From contig JAKLLA010000005.1 of the NCBI GenBank assembly GCA_023150375.1, forward strand, positions 186,001-250,000: a DNA stretch of 64,000 bases, read 5' to 3'. This DNA comes from Burkholderiaceae bacterium (lineage in GTDB: Bacteria; Pseudomonadota; Gammaproteobacteria; Burkholderiales; Burkholderiaceae_C). A program made the position numbers and the translations under genes. Below the pieces are notes generated by a model. The model was not told where the DNA came from. It made no database searches and was given only the letters and a program-made list of their open reading frames with translations. Positions 1-11,048 of the stretch are shown in pieces; the stretch's first letter is position 1; each line of letters opens with the position of its first letter.

Positions 1-417
1 GCGGTGGCGGCCTTCGTCGGCACGGTGCGCGACCGCAATCCGGCCGGCTACCAGGGCGAAGCCGATGCCAGCCAGGTGTCGGCGATGGAGCTGGAGCACT
101 ACCCGGGCATGACCGAGCGCAGCATCGAGGCGATGATCGATGCGGCGCTGGCGCGCTTCGACATCCGCGCTGCGCGCGTCGTGCACCGGGTCGGCCTGCT
201 GCGCCCGCTGGACCAGATCGTGCTGGTGGCGGTCACCTCGGCGCATCGCGGCCAGGCCTTCCAGGCCTGCGAGTTCCTGATGGACTATCTCAAGACCCAG
301 GCGCCCTTCTGGAAGAAGGAGACCACGCCCGAGGGCGCGCGCTGGGTGGACGCCCGCGTCGCCGACGACGAGGCGCTGCGGCGCTGGGGCCTGGAGGCCG
401 GCAACGCGGCGTCCTGA
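1..417 (+). CDS. moaE: Molybdopterin synthase catalytic subunit MoaE (5' end outside window)
   Basis: This is the large subunit of molybdopterin synthase, which transfers sulfur from MoaD thiocarboxylate to precursor Z (cPMP) to make molybdopterin in the cytoplasm. The reading frame is open from the first base, so the true start lies upstream. Visible family features are FVGTVRDRN near the N-terminus, the core EHYPGM, the VHRVG strand and the C-terminal active-site segment with PFWKKETTPEGARWVDA, whose lysines are the catalytic ones in this family. About 138 codons remain of a usual 150-160, so only a short N-terminal piece is missing. The next gene is convergent, 40 bases away. Confidence 0.95.
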   Translation, partial: AVAAFVGTVRDRNPAGYQGEADASQVSAMELEHYPGMTERSIEAMIDAALARFDIRAARVVHRVGLLRPLDQIVLVAVTSAHRGQAFQACEFLMDYLKTQAPFWKKETTPEGARWVDARVADDEALRRWGLEAGNAAS

Positions 418-457
418 TCGGCGCAGGCGGGCGCAGCAGCCGGCGGGACAGCGGCCG

Positions 458-1195
458 TCAATCCGGCAGCCCGCCGTCGAACAGGCGCTGCATCAGCGTC
501 GTCTCGCGCTGCAGGATGCGCGCGAGGAAGGCGTCGGCGCCGTGCATCGAGCGGAAGGCGTCGTAGCCCGACTGCAGGAACCGGTGCAGCCCGGCCAGCC
601 CGGCCAGTTCCGCGGGGCGGCGCATCAGGCGCAGGGTGGCACCCAGCAGGGGCAGGCGAGTGAGCTGGTCCAGGGCGTGGCCGATGGCTCCGGTCAGTTC
701 GATCTGCCGGGCGCGGTCTTCGGCCCGACCGACGGCCCGGTAGGCGTCGGCATAGGCGCAGGCATCCAGGTCGGCCGCACGGGCGCTGCGGCGCAGTTGC
801 GCCACCATGTCGGCGTCGAGGGACTCGGACAGCGCGTCCAGCGCCAGGGCATCCACCAGCGTGGCCAGCGCCCGCGCAGGCAGGGACGACACCAGGCGGG
901 GCAGCACCCGCGCCAGCTGGGCGTCGCGTTCGGTGAAGTCGTGCGCGCCGTAGAGTTCGTCGAGAAAGAAGTGTGCGGCTGCGGCATGGCGCGGCTCGCC
1001 CAGCAGGTCGGCATGGCTGCGCGCCAGACGCGCGGACTGCCAGGCCCGCAGGCGCAGGTGGTCGGCAGGGCAGGGGTCGGCGGCACGCGACAGGCGCAAC
1101 CGGCGCGCCGCCTCGAGCTGGCGCTGCAGTTCGGCCGCCAGATCCGCCTTGTCCAGGCGAGCGGGTTCGTGCATCGGGGCATCCACAGCCGCCAT
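458..1195 (-). CDS. FFLEELY-motif protein of unknown function
   Basis: A predicted cytoplasmic, largely helical protein of 245 residues with no signal peptide or membrane segment. The stretch AAAHFFLDELYGAHDFTERD around residues 76-95 matches the FFLEELY signature of an uncharacterised proteobacterial family, and the overall length fits that family. The biochemical role is unknown. The gene is convergent with moaE and divergent from the aldehyde dehydrogenase gene, so it is probably transcribed alone. An ATG start is used; a second in-frame ATG 7 codons downstream (MHEPARL) is also possible. Confidence 0.75.
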   Translation of the reverse strand: MAAVDAPMHEPARLDKADLAAELQRQLEAARRLRLSRAADPCPADHLRLRAWQSARLARSHADLLGEPRHAAAAHFFLDELYGAHDFTERDAQLARVLPRLVSSLPARALATLVDALALDALSESLDADMVAQLRRSARAADLDACAYADAYRAVGRAEDRARQIELTGAIGHALDQLTRLPLLGATLRLMRRPAELAGLAGLHRFLQSGYDAFRSMHGADAFLARILQRETTLMQRLFDGGLPD

Positions 1196-1284
1196 CTTCG
1201 CTGCGACGCCGGGCGGGTTCTAGAGCCCCCGGTCTAATCCCCGCGCAGGGTGCGCACTAGACTGGTTCTCGGAGACATCACACC

Positions 1285-2718
1285 ATGAACCTGCATGATC
1301 TGCCCCCCACCCTCGGAGCCCAGGCTCCGACGATGCAGGCCGATTTCGAGGCCTTGCATGCCGCCAGCCGGGCCGATCCGGTCGTCCCCCTCGAGCGGCG
1401 CGAGGCTTGGCTGGACGCGCTGGCCGCGCTGCTGCGCGAGCAGCCCGAGGCCTGGGTGCAGGCCATCGATGCCGACTTCGGTCACCGGTCCGCGCACGAG
1501 ACGCGGCTGGCCGAGTTGTTTCCGGCCACCCAGGCGGTGCGCCATGCGCGGCGCCACCTGGGCCGCTGGATGCGTCCGAGGGCCGTAGCGCCGGCCTGGT
1601 GGTTCCGCCCGGGTCGGGCGCGGCTGATTCCCCAGCCGCTCGGCGTGGTGGGCATCGTCGTGCCCTGGAACTATCCGCTGCTGCTCGCGCTGGCCCCGAT
1701 GGCCGCCGCGCTGGCGGCGGGCAACCGGGTGATGGTCAAGATGTCGGAGTTCACCCCGCGCACCGCTGCGCTGCTGGCGCAGCGCGTGGCGCGCCACTTC
1801 CCGGACGGCAGTGTGACGGTGGTGCAGGGCGATGCGCAGGTCGCCTCGGCCTTCACCCGCCTGCCCTTCGACCATCTGCTGTTCACCGGCTCGACCGCGG
1901 TGGGCCACCATGTGATGCGTGCCGCCGCCGACCACCTGACGCCGGTGACGCTCGAGCTCGGGGGCAAGTCGCCGGCGATCGTCGGGCCGGACTATCCGCT
2001 GGCGCATGCGGTGGAACGCATCCTGGTGGGCAAGCTGCTCAATGCGGGGCAGACCTGCATCGCGCCGGACTACGTGCTGCTGCCGGCCGGGCAGGAGGAG
2101 GCCTTCCTGGCCGAGGCACGCGCCGTGGTCGCGCGGCTGTACCCGCAGCTGGCGACGACGCCGGACTACACCGCCATCGTCGACGAGCGGCACTTCCGGC
2201 GCCTGCAGGGCTGGCTCGACGAGGCCGCTGCGCTGGGTGCGCGGCTGTGCCCGCTCAGCGACGTGCCGGCCGATGCGGCCTCGCGCCGGCTGCCGCCGGT
2301 GGCCCTGCTGCAGGTCGCCGACACGATGCGCGTGATGCGCGAGGAGATCTTCGGCCCGCTGCTGCCACTGGTGCCCTACCGCAGCCTCGACGAGGCGATG
2401 GCCTACGTGAACGCGCGGCCCCGCCCGCTGGCGCTGTATCTCTTCGAGCACGACCGGGCGCGGCAGGAAAGGGTGCTGCACGGCACCGTCGCCGGCGGGG
2501 TGACGGTCAACGACACCCTGCTGCACATCGCCCAGGAGAACCTGCCCTTCGGCGGGGTCGGCCCCAGCGGCATGGGGCAGTACCACGGTGAGGAGGGCTT
2601 TCGCACCTTCTCGAAGTACAAGGGCGTGTTCCTGCAGTCGCGCTGGAACGGCCTGTCGCTGTTCAACCCGCCCTACGGGCGTCTGGTCGAGCGTTTCACG
2701 GACTGGATGACCCGTTGA
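1285..2718 (+). CDS. Coniferyl-aldehyde-dehydrogenase-like NAD(P)-dependent aldehyde dehydrogenase
   Basis: A 477-residue aldehyde dehydrogenase of the class that resembles coniferyl aldehyde dehydrogenase, oxidising aldehydes to carboxylates. Visible motifs are the substrate/cofactor segment VPWNYP near residue 129, LELGGKSP with the general-base Glu at 224, and NAGQTCIAPD with the nucleophile Cys at 258. The C-terminus has the LPFGGVGPSGMGQYHG signature. The protein lacks the membrane anchor of fatty-aldehyde dehydrogenases. It is followed directly by a Tat-signal protein and a GMC alcohol oxidase/dehydrogenase, so an alcohol-to-aldehyde-to-acid route is likely. The exact substrate (aromatic versus aliphatic aldehyde) cannot be read from the sequence. 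Confidence 0.88.
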   Translation: MNLHDLPPTLGAQAPTMQADFEALHAASRADPVVPLERREAWLDALAALLREQPEAWVQAIDADFGHRSAHETRLAELFPATQAVRHARRHLGRWMRPRAVAPAWWFRPGRARLIPQPLGVVGIVVPWNYPLLLALAPMAAALAAGNRVMVKMSEFTPRTAALLAQRVARHFPDGSVTVVQGDAQVASAFTRLPFDHLLFTGSTAVGHHVMRAAADHLTPVTLELGGKSPAIVGPDYPLAHAVERILVGKLLNAGQTCIAPDYVLLPAGQEEAFLAEARAVVARLYPQLATTPDYTAIVDERHFRRLQGWLDEAAALGARLCPLSDVPADAASRRLPPVALLQVADTMRVMREEIFGPLLPLVPYRSLDEAMAYVNARPRPLALYLFEHDRARQERVLHGTVAGGVTVNDTLLHIAQENLPFGGVGPSGMGQYHGEEGFRTFSKYKGVFLQSRWNGLSLFNPPYGRLVERFTDWMTR

Positions 2719-2738
2719 AGCGGGGGAGGGGCCTGGTC

Positions 2739-3272
2739 ATGCCGACGCGTCGCACCTGGCTGAAGACCGGACTGGCCGGCTCTCTGCTGCTCGGTGCGGC
2801 CTGGTGGCTGCGTCAGCCCCTGGACCGCTGGGGCCGCGCGGCGCTGGTTCGCGGTGCGCCGCTGGAGGCGGCGATGGACGAGGTGCTGCCGGCGCTGCTG
2901 CCGCTGGTGCTGGCCGGTGCACTGCCGCAGGAGCCTGCGGCGCGCCAGGCCGCGCTGGCGCGTGGGCAGGCCGGGGTGCACACCGCGGTGGCGGCCCTGT
3001 CCGCCGCGGCGCAGCGGGAGGTGGCCGAGCTGTTCGCGCTGCTGACGCTGGCGCCCACGCGCATCGCGCTGGCGGGTGTGCGCAGCCCCTGGGCGCAGGC
3101 CAGCGAGGCCGAACTGCGGGGCTTCCTCGAGGGCTGGCGGCACAGCTCGATCGGCCTGCTGCGCAGCGGCTACCAGGCGCTGCACGACCTGATGCTCGGC
3201 GCCTGGTATGCCGATGCCTCGCAGTGGGGGGCGATCGGCTACCCCGGCCCCCCGGAGATCCCCCGTCCATGA
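2739..3272 (+). CDS. Twin-arginine signal small subunit of a GMC oxidoreductase
   Basis: About 177 residues. The start at ATG 2739 is preferred to an upstream TTG overlapping the previous stop, because it follows a GGGAGGGG ribosome-binding stretch. The N-terminus MPTRRTWLKTG followed by a hydrophobic segment is a twin-arginine export signal. The rest is helical and resembles the gluconate 2-dehydrogenase subunit 3-like proteins that accompany GMC dehydrogenases. I infer that it carries or anchors the flavoprotein encoded next. The stop codon overlaps the ATG of the GMC gene (ATGA), so translation of the two is probably coupled. Confidence 0.7.
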   Translation: MPTRRTWLKTGLAGSLLLGAAWWLRQPLDRWGRAALVRGAPLEAAMDEVLPALLPLVLAGALPQEPAARQAALARGQAGVHTAVAALSAAAQREVAELFALLTLAPTRIALAGVRSPWAQASEAELRGFLEGWRHSSIGLLRSGYQALHDLMLGAWYADASQWGAIGYPGPPEIPRP

Positions 3273-4879
3273 TCGCCGACCCCTATCGCAGCGCGGCAGC
3301 GCGCGGCTGGCACTGCATCGATGCCTCCCGTCTCGAGCGGGACCTGGAGGCCGAGGCCGACGTGGTGGTGATCGGCAGCGGCGCCGGCGGCGGCATCGCC
3401 GCCGAGGTGCTGGCCCGGACCGGCCTGAAGGTGGCCATCGTCGAGGAGGGGCCGCTGCGCAGCAGCGACGACTTCCGCATGCGCGAGGCCGAGGCCTATC
3501 CGCAGCTCTACCAGGAGTCGGCCGCGCGCAAGACTGCCGACAAGGCGATCAACATCCTGCAGGGTCGCTGCGTCGGCGGCTCGACCACGGTCAACTGGAC
3601 CAGCAGCTTCCGTACGCCGCCGGACACGCTGGCCTACTGGCAGCGCCATTTCGGCCTGGACGACTGCAGCCCCGAGGCGCTGCGGCCCTGGTTCGAGATG
3701 GTCGAGCGGCGCCTGGGCATCCAGGAGTGGGCCGGCGTGCCCAATGCCAACAACGCCGTGCTGCGCCGCGGCGGCCAGGCCCTGGGCCTCGAGGTGCGGG
3801 TGATGCGCCGCAATGTGCGCGGCTGCTGGGACCTGGGCTACTGTGGCATGGGCTGCCCCACCAACGCCAAGCAGTCGATGCTGCTGACCACGATCCCCTC
3901 GGCGCTGGCGCAGGGGGCCTCGCTCTACAGCAGCCTGCGCGCCGAGCGGCTGATCCTGCAGGGCGACCAGGTGCGCGGGGTCGACTGCCTGGCCATGCAG
4001 CCGGCGGGCATCCACCCCGCATCCACCCGGGTGCGGCTGCGCGCGCGCCACGTGCTGCTGGCCGCCGGGGCGATCGGCAGCCCGGCGCTGCTGCTGCGCA
4101 GCCGGGTGGGCGATCCCTCCGGCGGCATCGGGCGGCGCACCTTCCTGCATCCGGTGGCGGTCAGCGCCGCCATCATGCCGCAGGAGGTGGCCGGCCATGC
4201 CGGCGCGCCCCAGACCCTGTACAGCGACCACTACCTGCACAGCCAGCCGATCGACGGGCCGGTGGGCTTCAAGCTCGAATCGGCGCCGCTGCATCCGGTG
4301 CTGTTCGCCACCACGCTGCAGGGCTGGGGTCCGGCCCATGCCGAGCTGATGCGCAGCTTTCCGAATGCCCAGGTGCTGCTGGCGCTCATGCGCGACGGCT
4401 TCCACCCCGACAGCCCGGGCGGCCAGGTGCGGCTGCGCGAGGACGGCAGCCCGCTGCTCGACTATCCGCTCGGCGACTACCTCTTCGACGGCATGCGCCG
4501 GGCGCTGCGGGCGATGGCGGAGATCCAGTTCGCCGCCGGTGCGCGGGAGGTGATCCCGGTGCACGAGGCCGGGGTGCGCTGGACCTCGCTGGCGCAGGCC
4601 CGCGAAGGCGTCGAGCGCCTGCCGCTGGCCCCCCTGGCGCTGCGGGTGGTCAGTGCCCACGTGATGGGCGGCTGCGCGATGGGCCGCGACCCGGCCCGCT
4701 CGGTGGTCGATTCGCGCGGGCGGCCGCATCACCTGGGCGGGCTGACGGTGGCCGACGGGTCGGTCTTCCCGACCAGCATCGGCGCGAACCCGCAGGAGTC
4801 GATCTATGCCCTGGTCGCACGCAACGCCTCGGCGCTGGCCGCCGAACTGTCCGGACGGCCGGCCGCACCGATCGCCTGA
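3269..4879 (+). CDS. GMC-family FAD-dependent oxidoreductase
   Basis: A 536-residue glucose-methanol-choline family flavoprotein that oxidises an alcohol group. The ADP-binding fold is visible near residues 30-60 as VVIGSGAGGGIAAEVLARTG. GRCVGGSTTVNWT near residue 100 is the GMC signature 1 region. The C-terminal SAHVMGGCAMG with the catalytic His and the following GLTVADGSVFPTSIGANP block are typical. It starts at an ATGA overlap with the Tat-signal small subunit. It has no signal of its own, so a hitch-hiker export with the Tat partner is possible but inferred. The neighbouring aldehyde dehydrogenase would process its product. The alcohol substrate is unknown. Confidence 0.88.
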   Translation: MIADPYRSAAARGWHCIDASRLERDLEAEADVVVIGSGAGGGIAAEVLARTGLKVAIVEEGPLRSSDDFRMREAEAYPQLYQESAARKTADKAINILQGRCVGGSTTVNWTSSFRTPPDTLAYWQRHFGLDDCSPEALRPWFEMVERRLGIQEWAGVPNANNAVLRRGGQALGLEVRVMRRNVRGCWDLGYCGMGCPTNAKQSMLLTTIPSALAQGASLYSSLRAERLILQGDQVRGVDCLAMQPAGIHPASTRVRLRARHVLLAAGAIGSPALLLRSRVGDPSGGIGRRTFLHPVAVSAAIMPQEVAGHAGAPQTLYSDHYLHSQPIDGPVGFKLESAPLHPVLFATTLQGWGPAHAELMRSFPNAQVLLALMRDGFHPDSPGGQVRLREDGSPLLDYPLGDYLFDGMRRALRAMAEIQFAAGAREVIPVHEAGVRWTSLAQAREGVERLPLAPLALRVVSAHVMGGCAMGRDPARSVVDSRGRPHHLGGLTVADGSVFPTSIGANPQESIYALVARNASALAAELSGRPAAPIA

Positions 4880-4918
4880 CGGCCCGCAGCGTCGCGGGCC
4901 TTTCACCGGAGTGTCGCC

Positions 4919-5845
4919 ATGACGGCTCGACAACTGCGCTGGGGACTGCTGCTCGAACTGCTGGCCTGGCTGGGCTGGGTGGCCTGGCGCCACGGGGCCG
5001 ACGCTGCGGCGGGCACCTGGGTGGCCGAGGTGCTGCTGTTCGTCCTGGGCGCGCGGGCGCTGGTGGTGGCGGTGAGCTTCGGCTTCCTGCTGCTGGGCTC
5101 GGGACCGCGCCCGGCGGGCGAGCGACTCGGGCCCATCGGGCTGGTCCGGCTGGCGCTGCAGGAGTATCTGGCGCTGTGCACGCTGTTCCTGCTGGTGCAG
5201 CCCTTCGAATCGCTCTGGATGAGGCGCGACCGGCTGCGCGCGCGCCCGTCTGCCGCAGGGGAGGGCCGACCGCCCTTGCTCCTGATCCACGGCTACCAGT
5301 GCAACCGGGGCTTCTGGATCTGGCTGCGCCCCCGCCTCGAGGCGGCGGGCTGGACGGTGGCCACGCTGAACGTCGAGCCCATCCTGGGCGACATCGACGC
5401 GATGGTCGATGGGGTCGAGCAGCGCCTGCGGGCGCTGCGCCAGGCCACCGGCGCGGCGCAGGTCATCCTGGTCGGCCACAGCATGGGGGGGCTGATCGCA
5501 CGGGCCTACCTGCGCCGCTTCGGCGCCGCGCAGGTGAACGCCGTGGTCACGCTGGGCTCGCCCCACTACGGCAGCCGGCTGGCCCGGCTGGCCTGGGGGC
5601 GCAGCGGGCGGCAGATGGTGATCGGCAACCCCTGGCTGCGCAGCCTGGCCGAGGAGCCGCTGACGGTGCCGCTGACCTCGATCTACAGCCTGCACGACAA
5701 CCAGGTGATGCCCCAGCGCGCCTGCGCCGAACTGGCCGGCGCCCGGGCCGTGGCGTTGACCGGCGTGAGCCATCTGGGCATGGCCTTCTCGGGCCGCTGC
5801 CTGCGCGCGCTGCTGCAGGTGCTCGAGCCGCACCGTCCCCCCTGA
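4919..5845 (+). CDS. Membrane-anchored alpha/beta-hydrolase, triacylglycerol-lipase-like
   Basis: A 308-residue protein. The first ~110 residues hold two or three hydrophobic segments, followed by an alpha/beta-hydrolase domain that begins at LLLIHGYQCNRGFW (oxyanion HGY). The nucleophile elbow GHSMGG places Ser at 188, and the final His is likely in GVSHLGMAF near residue 282. VTLGSPHYGS is typical of bacterial lipases and the PGAP1-like group. I infer a membrane-attached esterase or lipase acting on lipid esters. It lies 39 bases after the GMC gene and may be in the same transcript. Confidence 0.8.
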   Translation: MTARQLRWGLLLELLAWLGWVAWRHGADAAAGTWVAEVLLFVLGARALVVAVSFGFLLLGSGPRPAGERLGPIGLVRLALQEYLALCTLFLLVQPFESLWMRRDRLRARPSAAGEGRPPLLLIHGYQCNRGFWIWLRPRLEAAGWTVATLNVEPILGDIDAMVDGVEQRLRALRQATGAAQVILVGHSMGGLIARAYLRRFGAAQVNAVVTLGSPHYGSRLARLAWGRSGRQMVIGNPWLRSLAEEPLTVPLTSIYSLHDNQVMPQRACAELAGARAVALTGVSHLGMAFSGRCLRALLQVLEPHRPP

Positions 5846-5987
5846 TCCCGGGGGCAAAGGGGAACTTCTGGCCACAAAGCCTTTGTTCAGGGGGTGGTGG
5901 CGATGGGAGCGATCCGGAACATTGGCATGGCAATTCGTCACGCCGACCCGTCACGCCGTTCCGGCATACCCTTTCCTGGAGGTTCCC

Positions 5988-7073
5988 ATGCGATCGTTTC
6001 CGCTTCGTCTGCTCGCAGGCGCCGTGGGGCTGCTGTGCAGCCTGTCGGCCGCCGCGCAGGATCGGCAGGCCCTGCCGGCCTACAGCAGCCTGCCGCTGTC
6101 CGGCCCGGCGCCGCTGACCACCCACACCGGCACGCCGACCGACTGGCGGCTGACCAATGGCATGACCTTCAACGGCGTGTCCTTCGACGGCGTGGCCCGC
6201 ATCGCCTTCGACAACGACGGCAGCCTCAGCGACGGCTCCTATATCTGCTCGGGCACGCTGCTGTCCGGAGGGACGCATGTGCTGACGGCGGCGCACTGCG
6301 CGGACGACTTCAACATCATGCGGGTGGACTTCGGGGTCTACGGCGGCACGTCCACGCTCACGCGCGGCGTGGCGGCCGCCGCGGTGCATCCCGGCTGGAC
6401 CGGGGCGCTGGCCTACGGGGCCGATCTGGCGGTGCTGAAGCTGGACGCGCCGGTCACCACCATCCAGGGCTTCAATCTCAGCCAGTCCAACGACACCGGC
6501 AAGTCGATGCTGATCATGGGCTACGGCACGACGGGGCGCGGTGCCTCGACGACCGACCCGGACTGGAGCGACTGGGGCTGGGGCCACTGGGGCATGAACG
6601 AGGCCGATGTGACCGTGCAGGCCTTCGACGCGGCCGTCTGGCCGGGGCCGTACCCCTATTCCGGTGACGAGTACCTGTTCGACTTCGACAACGGCACGCA
6701 GACCCACAACACGCTGGGCCAGATTGCCGCGCTTACCGGCAACGGCTGGACCAGTTCCACCGGCCTGGGCGCCGACGAGGCCCTGGTGGCCGGCGGCGAT
6801 TCCGGCGGCGGCGACTTCGTCTGGAACGGCAGCGAGTGGCTGCTCTCGGGCGTGCATTCCTGGGGCTGGCAGGCCTGCGGCGACCTCGGGTTGGGCTGCG
6901 ACTACAGCGACACGGCCTTCAGCAGCTATGGTGACCTGTCCGGTTCGACCGCGTTGTTCTCGCACCTGGCCTGGATCGACAGCGTGACCGCGGTGCCGGA
7001 ACCGCAGACCTACGCGATGATGCTGCTGGGCCTGGGTGTGCTGGGCAGCCTGAAGCGGCGCCGCACGCGCTGA
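5988..7073 (+). CDS. Secreted trypsin-like serine protease with PEP-CTERM anchor
   Basis: 361 residues from ATG 5988, chosen because TGGAGG lies just upstream and a clean Sec signal peptide ending SAAAQ follows. The catalytic triad is visible: His103 in LTAAHC, Asp146 in DLAVL and Ser272 in GGDSGGG. The C-terminus AVPEPQTYAMMLLGLGVLG plus an Arg-rich tail is a PEP-CTERM sorting signal. Such signals are processed by the EpsH/XrtA exosortase system in exopolysaccharide-producing Gram-negatives. The protease is therefore probably exported and handled at the cell envelope. The exosortase is not in this window. A strong terminator follows the gene. Confidence 0.87.
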   Translation: MRSFPLRLLAGAVGLLCSLSAAAQDRQALPAYSSLPLSGPAPLTTHTGTPTDWRLTNGMTFNGVSFDGVARIAFDNDGSLSDGSYICSGTLLSGGTHVLTAAHCADDFNIMRVDFGVYGGTSTLTRGVAAAAVHPGWTGALAYGADLAVLKLDAPVTTIQGFNLSQSNDTGKSMLIMGYGTTGRGASTTDPDWSDWGWGHWGMNEADVTVQAFDAAVWPGPYPYSGDEYLFDFDNGTQTHNTLGQIAALTGNGWTSSTGLGADEALVAGGDSGGGDFVWNGSEWLLSGVHSWGWQACGDLGLGCDYSDTAFSSYGDLSGSTALFSHLAWIDSVTAVPEPQTYAMMLLGLGVLGSLKRRRTR

Positions 7074-7092
7074 CCGGGTCGGCCGGAGTTCG

Positions 7093-7119
7093 AAACGGGG
7101 CGCGCAGGCGCCCCGTTTT
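7093..7119 (+). terminator. Rho-independent terminator after the PEP-CTERM protease gene
   Basis: A 10-base-pair perfect stem (AAACGGGGCG with CGCCCCGTTT) and a 6-base loop, ending in a short T run, 20 bases after the stop codon. Confidence 0.8.
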
Positions 7120-7194
7120 CTTGGGCGGGATGGCTCGCCCGACCCGACTGGGCGCCGCCATTGCGCTGGCTCATGCCAGCGAGGGACGGCAGGC

Positions 7195-7222
7195 CTTGAA
7201 ATGTGATCGGCATCCCTCAAGT
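7195..7222 (+). promoter_or_regulatory. Candidate sigma-32 (heat-shock) promoter of clpB
   Basis: CTTGAAA at 7195-7201 matches the RpoH -35 consensus. After a 12-base spacer, CCCTCAAGT at 7214-7222 only partly matches the -10 consensus CCCCATNT. The implied start lies about 16 bases before the clpB ATG, just ahead of its GGAGGA ribosome site. The call rests on the strong -35, the position and the known heat control of clpB. Confidence 0.45.
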
Positions 7223-7245
7223 CCCCGTCAACCCGGAGGATTCCC

Positions 7246-9837
<2,592 letters not shown>

Positions 9838-9881
9838 CGAATCGTCGCGGCGCCACGCCGCGCCGGCTCGGTGCAGAACGG

Positions 9882-9909
9882 GAAGGGGCGGTCCGCGGGC
9901 CGCCCCTTC
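9882..9909. terminator. Hairpin between convergent clpB and phosphotransferase genes
   Basis: A 10-base-pair perfect inverted repeat (GAAGGGGCGG with CCGCCCCTTC) around an 8-base loop. It lies 44 bases after clpB and 20 bases before the end of the convergent gene. The flanking T run is weak, so it may serve both directions imperfectly. Confidence 0.5.
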
Positions 9910-9928
9910 TGCGTTCGGTGTCGACCGT

Positions 9929-11044
9929 TCAGCGCGGCGCGGCCGCCTGCGCCAGCGACCAGCCCAGCTCGGCCACCGGTGTGGCCATCGCGCCGATCGC
10001 CACGGCGCTCGGGTTGGCGGCGGTGCCGTCTTCGGCGCGCCGGGCAATGCCCTGCAGGATGGCCGAGAGGCGGAACAGGTTGCAGGCGAGGTAGAAGTTC
10101 CAGTCGCGCAGCACCTCGGCCAGGGCCTGCGGGCTGCTGCGGCCGGTGCGCGCGCAGTAGCGCTCGATGTAGGCGCGCTCGCCGGGGATGCCCAGCGCGG
10201 CCAGGTCGAGCCCCGCGAAGCCCTGCAGCACGCCGGGCCGGTGGTGCCAGGCCATGCAGTGGTAGGCAAAGTCACTGAGCGGGTGCCCCAGCGTCGAGAG
10301 TTCCCAGTCCAGCACCGCCAGCACGCGCGGCTCGCTGGGGTGGAAGATCAGGTTCTCGATGCGGAAGTCGCCGTGCACCAGGGTGGCGGCGGCCTCGCGC
10401 GCCTCGGCCGGGATGTGCTGCGGCAGCCAGTCGATCAGCCGCTCCATCGCCTCGATCGGCCGGGTGGCGCTGGCGCGGTACTGCCGGCTCCAGCGGCCGA
10501 TCATGCGCTCGAAGTAGGCGTCGGCGCGGCCGAAGTCACCCAGGCCGAGCGCGCGCCAGTCGGCCCTGTGCAGCGCGACGATGACGCGGTTGGCCTCGTC
10601 GTGGATCGCGGCGCGCTCGCCGGTCGACACGCCGGGCAGGGCGGCCTCGCGGAAGATGCGGCCCTCGACGAAGTCCATCACGTAGAAGGCCGCGCCGAGC
10701 ACCGACTCGTCCTCGCACAGCGCATGCACGGCCGGCACGGGCACGTCGGTGTCGGCCAGGGCGCGCATCACCGCGAACTCGCGCTCGATCGCATGGGCCG
10801 AGGGCAGCAGCCCCGCGGCAGGGCCCGGCTTGGCGCGCAGCACCCAGGTGCAGCCCGGTCCACCCGGGCCTGCGCGCAGGATCCAGGTGGGATTGGACTG
10901 ACCACCGAGCACGCGCGTGGCCTGCAGCGCGCCGCGGGCGGACTCGAATCCCGGCAGGTGCCGACTCAGCCAGGGACGCAGCGCGTCCAGGTCGAGCCCG
11001 CCTGCCCGCACCTGGCCGGGAGGGGCGCCGGTGTGGACGGTCAT
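9929..11044 (-). CDS. APH/choline-kinase-like phosphotransferase family protein
   Basis: 371 residues from the ATG at 11044, 4 bases after the preceding stop. It has a protein-kinase-like aminoglycoside/choline phosphotransferase fold: the catalytic loop VHGDFRIENLIFHP and the metal-binding VLDWELSTLGHPLSDFAYH are clear. This subgroup is like the N-terminal domain of ACAD10 and is usually found with acyl-CoA metabolism genes rather than antibiotic resistance. The substrate is unknown; hydroxylated acyl chains are a family-based guess. Tight spacing behind the tricarboxylate-type binding protein suggests one transcript. Confidence 0.8.
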   Translation of the reverse strand: MTVHTGAPPGQVRAGGLDLDALRPWLSRHLPGFESARGALQATRVLGGQSNPTWILRAGPGGPGCTWVLRAKPGPAAGLLPSAHAIEREFAVMRALADTDVPVPAVHALCEDESVLGAAFYVMDFVEGRIFREAALPGVSTGERAAIHDEANRVIVALHRADWRALGLGDFGRADAYFERMIGRWSRQYRASATRPIEAMERLIDWLPQHIPAEAREAAATLVHGDFRIENLIFHPSEPRVLAVLDWELSTLGHPLSDFAYHCMAWHHRPGVLQGFAGLDLAALGIPGERAYIERYCARTGRSSPQALAEVLRDWNFYLACNLFRLSAILQGIARRAEDGTAANPSAVAIGAMATPVAELGWSLAQAAAPR

Positions 11045-11048
11045 CGCC

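Noticed and set aside
5905-5945. Possible sigma-54 promoter (TTGGCATGGCAATTCGT)
   Set aside because: The -12 element does not fit TTGC and no activator site or sigma-54 context was seen.
2804-6117. Long plus-strand frames spanning the GMC and lipase genes
   Set aside because: They overlap recognised genes in other frames, are extremely Ala/Gly/Arg/Pro-rich and show no family motif.
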